Shown piece by piece: positions 6,799 to 10,901 of a stretch of 10,901 bases of DNA (positions are counted from its first letter, which is position 1; every line of letters starts with the position of its first letter). The stretch lies in contig JBDNDK010000072.1 in the NCBI GenBank assembly GCA_046719185.1, forward strand, positions 1 through 10,901, written 5' to 3'. This DNA is from JBDNDK01 sp046719185 (GTDB lineage: Bacteria; Armatimonadota; UBA5829). The position numbers were made by a program, and so were the translations under genes. The notes beneath the pieces are model-generated. The model did no database searches, had not been told where the DNA came from, and was given only the letters and a program-made list of their open reading frames with translations.

Positions 6799-9228
6799 TT
6801 ATCCCATAGTAACTTCCACATCAACCATTTTGCCTTTTTCATATATTGGCAATATATTTCCTTCAATTTTTTTTCCATCTACAAATATACTTTTTACACC
6901 AAATTGCTTTGAATCAGGGTTTTTGACAGTGATATTATATATTGCACCTCTGAATTTTCTAGATATGTTATATTCTTTCCAAAAATCTGGAATACAAGGT
7001 GCTATCATTAGTCCATCATAAGTTGGTCTTACACCCAATATATAATCAATACCATCTCTAAACATCCAAACACCAGAACCTGTAAGCCAAGAATGGCTTG
7101 CCTGTCCAAATGTTGGGTGATCATCACTTGTTACATACTCAGAATATACATAAGGTTCCATTTTATATATATCAGGATCAAATGCTTGATTAATAGGCAT
7201 TGTTTTTTTGTAATAATCATAAGCTCTGTTTCCTTCACCAATTAGAGTATTTGCAAGAATAGCCCAACTAGCAACATGATTAAAGATTGCTCCATTTTCT
7301 TTCTTGCCCGCTACACATCTAGTTGCTAGTCCGATTGTTTCATCAACTTTTGTATAGCTTGGTGATAAAATTTTTGGTCCTCTGGATGTAGTAAGCAGTT
7401 CATCGGCTGAGTCCATTGCTGTCTTAGCTCTTTCATCATTTGCAACACCAGAAATCACAGCCCAGCTTTGAGCATTCATAAAAATTTTACCTTCTTCATT
7501 TGATGAGCTGCCTAATAAACCACCATTATCCTTTATACCTCTGATATACCACTTACCATCCCAACAAATATTATTTACAGCATCAGCAACTTTCTTGTAA
7601 GTATCTTTATACTCATCTATCTTGGATGATAATTTTTCTTTTGCAATAACACTTGTTTTTCCATCTATAAATTTTAGTAATGTGCAGAATTCTTTTAATA
7701 TATAACACAGAAAATGAGCAACCCATACACTAATACCTTTTCCTTCTCTACCAACATAATCAAGAGTGTCATTCCAATCACCAGGACCAAATAATGGCAA
7801 ATAATTTTCGGTAAGTTGAGAAATCACATAATCAACTGCTCTTATATTGTGTTCTAATAAATTAGCTGTGTTTTCAGAGTCCTGAAACGGCACCTCCTCA
7901 CTAAGAATAGTTAAATCACCTGTTTCTTTTATATAATTAAATAAAGCAAATGGAAGCCAAAGCGGTGTATCTGAATGACCTGTAACCTCACCTTGACCAG
8001 TAAGTTTGAAATAATTATGCAAAGTATTCCCTTTTTCAAACTGATGACTAACTACTTCTAAATATCTTTCTTTAACTAATTTGGGTTCAGATAGCAAAGG
8101 TCCCATCATGTCTTGGCACTGATCTCTAACACCAACACCAAATAATAAACCTCCGTGATAATATCCTGCATTTCTGTTTGCATTAAAAGTAACCCAAGAT
8201 TGTCTCATTCCCCAAACATTGAGCATTTTGTTCATTTCATTATCGGGTGTATTCACTTTAATAGTGCTTAAATATTCATCCCAATATTTTTTAACAGCTA
8301 ATAATGCTAATTTTGATTTTTGAGGATCTCTGTATTTTGAGATTAGGTTTTGAGATTGAGATTTATAGTTTTTTGCTTCAACACAACCCATCAAGACAAC
8401 AAATTCTTTTTCTTCACCAACCTCTAATTCAATTTCAGACTGCAAGGCAGAACAAGCATCACCTGCAGTTATGTTTGTGTTTGATAGAGATTTATTTTCT
8501 ATTCCTATAGGGTTCTGTTCACTTCTCCAGTTGCCAATAAAAGCATCTTTCAAACAATCCCAAGAATCTACTTTTAAATCACTAGTAAAAAATACATATC
8601 TATCCCAAGCTTTGTTTGGCTGTTTTACAGTGGCACCTGAATATGTAACCCAGTAATTCTTTGTTGCATAAACGGCATTATCTTCTTCAGAAAAATTTGC
8701 AATATTAAAATGCTGATCATTTGGTTGATTTATTAAATCTATAAGAGCATGTCCTAAACAAAGCTCAGAATAAGAATACACATTAAATTTTGCATTTTTG
8801 TTTCTATTGTTTTTTATTCTTACAAGCCAAATTTCTAACGGTTCATCTTGAGGAACAAAATAAGTAATTTCACTTTCAATATCTTTATATGAACTTTTGA
8901 TTATCTGATAACCAAGACCGACTCTGCATTCATAAAAATCAAGTTTATGAGCAGTTGGCTGCCAAGATAGACTCCAATATGAATTGTCCTCATCTTTCAA
9001 ATATACATATCTACCAGGTCTATCCCACGGCATACCATTATATCTTAATCTTGTAATTCTACTGTTTCTAGGATCTAACCAATAGCTAAATCCGCCACCA
9101 GAATTTGTAACAAGTCCTGTGTATTTACCATTAGAAATATAATTCACCCATGGTGCTGGTGTGTCTGGTCTTGTGATAACAAACTCTTTTCCATCATCAG
9201 TAAAATATCCATATTTATCAAGACTCAA
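6799..9228 (-). CDS. GH94 glycoside phosphorylase (cellobiose/cellobionate/chitobiose phosphorylase-like)
   Basis: An 809-residue cytoplasmic enzyme of GH94 (formerly GT36), which splits a beta-linked disaccharide with phosphate to a sugar 1-phosphate. Residues 1-270 are the N-terminal beta-sandwich (TPAPWVNY 23-30, GLGYQII 104-110), followed by a helical linker and the (alpha/alpha)6 catalytic barrel. GVRDQCQDMMG (366-376) and GPGDWNDTLDYVG (481-493) are barrel motifs; the DWND motif (484-487) carries the general acid. SWLTGSG near the C-terminus is the conserved phosphate-site region. Length and N-terminus match cellobiose phosphorylase (about 811 residues), but the loop after DWND lacks its longer insertion and instead reads YVGREGKG, nearer to other GH94 branches. 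The disaccharide is therefore uncertain; cellobiose, cellobionic acid, laminaribiose and chitobiose are candidates. Start is TTG at 9226-9228 with GGAG seven bases upstream (9236-9239); no ATG fits. It is transcribed away from psuG. Confidence 0.9.
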   Translation of the reverse strand: MSLDKYGYFTDDGKEFVITRPDTPAPWVNYISNGKYTGLVTNSGGGFSYWLDPRNSRITRLRYNGMPWDRPGRYVYLKDEDNSYWSLSWQPTAHKLDFYECRVGLGYQIIKSSYKDIESEITYFVPQDEPLEIWLVRIKNNRNKNAKFNVYSYSELCLGHALIDLINQPNDQHFNIANFSEEDNAVYATKNYWVTYSGATVKQPNKAWDRYVFFTSDLKVDSWDCLKDAFIGNWRSEQNPIGIENKSLSNTNITAGDACSALQSEIELEVGEEKEFVVLMGCVEAKNYKSQSQNLISKYRDPQKSKLALLAVKKYWDEYLSTIKVNTPDNEMNKMLNVWGMRQSWVTFNANRNAGYYHGGLLFGVGVRDQCQDMMGPLLSEPKLVKERYLEVVSHQFEKGNTLHNYFKLTGQGEVTGHSDTPLWLPFALFNYIKETGDLTILSEEVPFQDSENTANLLEHNIRAVDYVISQLTENYLPLFGPGDWNDTLDYVGREGKGISVWVAHFLCYILKEFCTLLKFIDGKTSVIAKEKLSSKIDEYKDTYKKVADAVNNICWDGKWYIRGIKDNGGLLGSSSNEEGKIFMNAQSWAVISGVANDERAKTAMDSADELLTTSRGPKILSPSYTKVDETIGLATRCVAGKKENGAIFNHVASWAILANTLIGEGNRAYDYYKKTMPINQAFDPDIYKMEPYVYSEYVTSDDHPTFGQASHSWLTGSGVWMFRDGIDYILGVRPTYDGLMIAPCIPDFWKEYNISRKFRGAIYNITVKNPDSKQFGVKSIFVDGKKIEGNILPIYEKGKMVDVEVTMG

Positions 9229-9294
9229 TGTTTTTCTCCAATAATCAAAGTATGTTTAGTTAAATATATTGTATATTAAATAAAGCAAATATTT

Positions 9295-9322
9295 TTGAAT
9301 TCTCACTGTAGAATAATAAAAT
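9295..9322 (+). promoter_or_regulatory. Candidate psuG promoter in the divergent psuG/GH94 region
   Basis: TTGAAT (9295-9300) and TAAAAT (9317-9322) are 16 bases apart and would give a leader of about 70 bases before psuG. The whole 9229-9397 gap is very AT-rich and must also hold the start of GH94 transcription. I found no minus-strand pair good enough to list, and no catabolite-repression (cre-like) site. Confidence 0.4.
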
Positions 9323-9397
9323 CTTTACAGCAAAAATTATATAGCATTTCAATCCAGCATAGTATAAAATTATAAATATTTTTTGGAGGAAATTGAA

Positions 9398-10330
9398 ATG
9401 GATAATATACTTGAAATAAGCAAGAATGTACAGCAGGCAATTAATAGAGGCGAACCAATTGTTGCATTAGAATCAAGCGTTATAGCACATGGTCTTAAAT
9501 CTCCACAAAATTATGAAACTGCTTTAGCTATGGAAGAGGAAATTGTAAAAAATGGTGCTATTCCTGCAACTATTGGGATTATTGAAGGAAAAATTAAGGT
9601 TGGTTTATCTAAAGAAGAAATCGAAAAATTATCTGATGGGAAAGCAGTAAAAGTTGCTGCAAGAGACATACCTTATGTTGTAACAAAAAAAATAGACGGT
9701 GGAACAACTGTATCAGCCACAATAAAAATTGCAGCAATGACAGGTATTCAAATAGTTGCAACCGGTGGAATTGGTGGAGTGCATAGAAACATTGAAAATA
9801 ATGATATCATTGATATTTCATCTGACATTTGGGAGCTTGCTAAAACTCCAGTTGTTGTTGTCTGTTCTGGAATAAAATCTATATTAGATATAAAATCAAC
9901 CGTTGAAAGATTAGAAACATTTAGTGTTCCAATATATGGTTACAAAACATCAGAACTTCCAGCATTTTATTGCAAAAGTTCAGGAATATCAGTTGCTAAA
10001 ATAGACAATGTTTCAGAAGCAGTTGCAATAATTAAATCATCATTTGGGCAATTGGGTGTAAGATCATCAATTATAATTGCTGTACCAATTCCTTCAGATT
10101 ATGAATTAGACATATCAGAGCATATTGATATTGCAGAAAGTGAAGCTATGAAAAGTGGAATATCAGGCAAAGCATTGTCTCCATATTTATTAAATAGAAT
10201 TGGAGAACTCACAAAAGACAAATCAATTGAATCAAATGTTGAACTTTTAAAAAATAATGCAAAAGTTGCAGCATCAATTGCAAAAGAATTATATACAGAA
10301 TCAAATTCAAAACTTGGTTTTATGGCATAG
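9398..10330 (+). CDS. psuG: Pseudouridine-5'-phosphate glycosidase (PsuG)
   Basis: PsuG breaks the C-C glycosidic bond of pseudouridine 5'-phosphate, giving uracil and ribose 5-phosphate, as part of salvage of modified nucleosides from RNA turnover. The 310 residues match family length. Expected active-site residues are present: Glu25 in VALESSVIAHG, Lys85 in AVKVAARD, Asp143 in DISSD, Lys160 in CSGIKSILD (the Lys that forms the ribose adduct) and Asn280 in SNVELLKNNA. TVSATIKIA (104-112) and ATGGIGGVHR (121-130) are strong family signatures. The start is the ATG at 9398-9400, with a perfect GGAGG eight bases upstream (9385-9389). A TTG at 9383 in frame would run through that ribosome site and is rejected. 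The kinase PsuK, often adjacent, is not seen here, and the next gene is an unrelated exported protein. Confidence 0.96.
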   Translation: MDNILEISKNVQQAINRGEPIVALESSVIAHGLKSPQNYETALAMEEEIVKNGAIPATIGIIEGKIKVGLSKEEIEKLSDGKAVKVAARDIPYVVTKKIDGGTTVSATIKIAAMTGIQIVATGGIGGVHRNIENNDIIDISSDIWELAKTPVVVVCSGIKSILDIKSTVERLETFSVPIYGYKTSELPAFYCKSSGISVAKIDNVSEAVAIIKSSFGQLGVRSSIIIAVPIPSDYELDISEHIDIAESEAMKSGISGKALSPYLLNRIGELTKDKSIESNVELLKNNAKVAASIAKELYTESNSKLGFMA

Positions 10331-10338
10331 TCTTGTTA

Positions 10339-10385
10339 TCCTTGAGCTTCTTGTATGTTATAAAGGGAATTTTTTTATTTTTTTT
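10339..10385 (+). terminator. Possible weak terminator after psuG
   Basis: TCCTT (10339-10343) can pair with AGGGA (10364-10368) through five pairs, one of them G-U, across a 20-base loop. It is followed by T7-A-T8 (10370-10385). The T-run is striking but the stem is poor, so termination may be partial and the next gene may be reached by readthrough. Confidence 0.35.
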
Positions 10386-10394
10386 CCGTCTAAC

Positions 10395-10410
10395 ATTCAA
10401 GATATTGAAT
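10395..10410. repeat. Inverted repeat ATTCAA-GATA-TTGAAT before the last gene
   Basis: Perfect six-base arms with a four-base loop, ending seven bases before the ribosome site AGGTGA (10417-10422). In RNA it would be a weak AT hairpin beside the translation start; as DNA it could be a small operator. Chance is possible in such AT-rich sequence. Confidence 0.3.
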
Positions 10411-10427
10411 AATTTTAGGTGAATTTT

Positions 10428-10901
10428 ATGAAGCTCAGGGAAGTGCTAAATAAGTTAATATTAGTTGTTGTAGCAGTTGCTTTTTTTGCAATTGTTGAAC
10501 ATTCTTTTGCTGCATCAATTAAAAATTCATTATCTAATAATGTGACAGATATTATAATTGGAAATAATACAAAAGGACCATACACCCTTAGCTATTCAAA
10601 TATTGATTCAAAATCATTATCTGCAATTATCAATGGTAGGTCACTAAAGCTTGGTAGGGATATAAAACTAGATAATTCAAATGGAATAATAGCATTTGAG
10701 CAAACACTGTTAAAAGATGCAATAGTGAAGGTAAATTATAATATAATTCCGGGAAAATCAAAAAAAATTGCAAATATACAATCTGTACCATTAGATTTGA
10801 ATATCATTGAAAATGATAATCAAAGCCTTTCATTCACTGGATTATATAAACAAGGTGATCTTAATAATCCAAGTGTTGCACATTCAGTTGTTGACAGCGA
10901 G
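10428..10901 (+). CDS. Exported protein of unknown function, 5' part only
   Basis: 158 codons are open to the window edge with no stop. ATG at 10428-10430 is preceded by AGGTGA five bases upstream. Residues 1-28 form a signal peptide: charged KLRE and K9, a hydrophobic core LILVVVAVAFFAIV, and probable cleavage around SFA-A. Residues 44-107 then read IGNNTKGPYTLSYSNID, followed by NGRSLKLGRDIKLD, GIIAF and VKVNYNI. This spacing (GPY-x-L, NG-x-x-L-x-x-G-x-D, G-x-I-x-F, V-x-V-x-Y) is a beta-sandwich pattern I associate, from memory, with the N-terminus of large uncharacterised surface or envelope proteins, where the usual form is 'NG..L..G.DY.ID...G.I.F'. The rest (PLDLNIIENDNQSLSFTG) looks like another beta-rich segment. 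No enzyme motif is visible. It follows psuG by 97 bases and its function is unknown. Confidence 0.8.
   Translation, partial: MKLREVLNKLILVVVAVAFFAIVEHSFAASIKNSLSNNVTDIIIGNNTKGPYTLSYSNIDSKSLSAIINGRSLKLGRDIKLDNSNGIIAFEQTLLKDAIVKVNYNIIPGKSKKIANIQSVPLDLNIIENDNQSLSFTGLYKQGDLNNPSVAHSVVDSE

Noticed and set aside
6791..6805. GGGA/TCCC hairpin overlapping the GH94 stop codon as a terminator
   Set aside because: Only four base pairs and no run of T residues follow; it would not be stable enough.
6752..7021. Plus-strand frame of 89 codons over the hisF/GH94 junction
   Set aside because: It is antisense to the GH94 C-terminus, without a ribosome site or family resemblance.
9383..9397. TTG at 9383 as psuG start
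   Set aside because: The extra codons are the ribosome-binding sequence GGAGG itself; the ATG at 9398 is spaced correctly.
9229..9397. Riboswitch or CRISPR-like structure in the divergent gap
   Set aside because: Only AT-rich sequence with promoter-like hexamers is seen; there are no direct repeats and no conserved riboswitch core.
1..10901. A new defence, mobile or biosynthetic system
   Set aside because: Every sizeable gene but the last belongs to a known housekeeping or carbohydrate family. No transposase, integrase, toxin-antitoxin pair, tRNA or terminal repeats were found.

Overview
This is an AT-rich bacterial window with dense coding, short gaps and clear Shine-Dalgarno sequences. 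At least three genes start with TTG (accB, hisI and the GH94 gene). The low GC and the fermentative, plant-glycan gene content fit an anaerobe such as a clostridium. A low-GC diderm lineage such as gut Melainabacteria is also possible, because the last protein carries a domain type I associate with such genomes. The sequence alone does not decide between them.

Layout. From 1 to 9228 every gene is on the minus strand. Read in the direction of transcription they are: a GH94 glycoside phosphorylase (9228-6799); hisF and hisI, the last-but-one steps of histidine synthesis (6720-5571); a YtcJ-type amidohydrolase (5563-4043); an exported GH31 alpha-glycosidase whose frame is broken (4017-1662); and an exported CE1-type esterase (1648-716). 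After a 245-base gap with its own sigma-A-like promoter and a terminator-like leader hairpin comes accB (470 to beyond base 1), the biotin carrier of acetyl-CoA carboxylase. A 169-base divergent region (9229-9397) separates this block from two plus-strand genes: psuG, a pseudouridine-5'-phosphate glycosidase (9398-10330), and the first 158 codons of an exported protein of unknown function (10428 to beyond 10901).

How the genes may work together. hisF to the esterase are spaced by 1 to 25 bases and look like one transcript, possibly starting from a candidate promoter in the 78-base gap after the GH94 gene. The esterase and GH31 enzyme have N-terminal signal sequences and could trim ester groups and alpha-linked side chains of plant polysaccharide outside the cytoplasm. 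The GH94 enzyme has no signal and would phosphorolyse an imported beta-linked disaccharide. Sharing a transcript with two histidine genes is unusual and may be only positional.

Most notable points. The GH31 gene is split by a frameshift exactly at a (TA)n tract, and restoring one AT unit joins the halves into an uninterrupted 785-residue protein. The accB leader looks like an attenuator. The GH94 enzyme mixes features of cellobiose phosphorylase with an active-site loop more like other GH94 branches. I saw no CRISPR array, tRNA, rRNA, insertion sequence or phage gene, and no convincing new multi-gene system.
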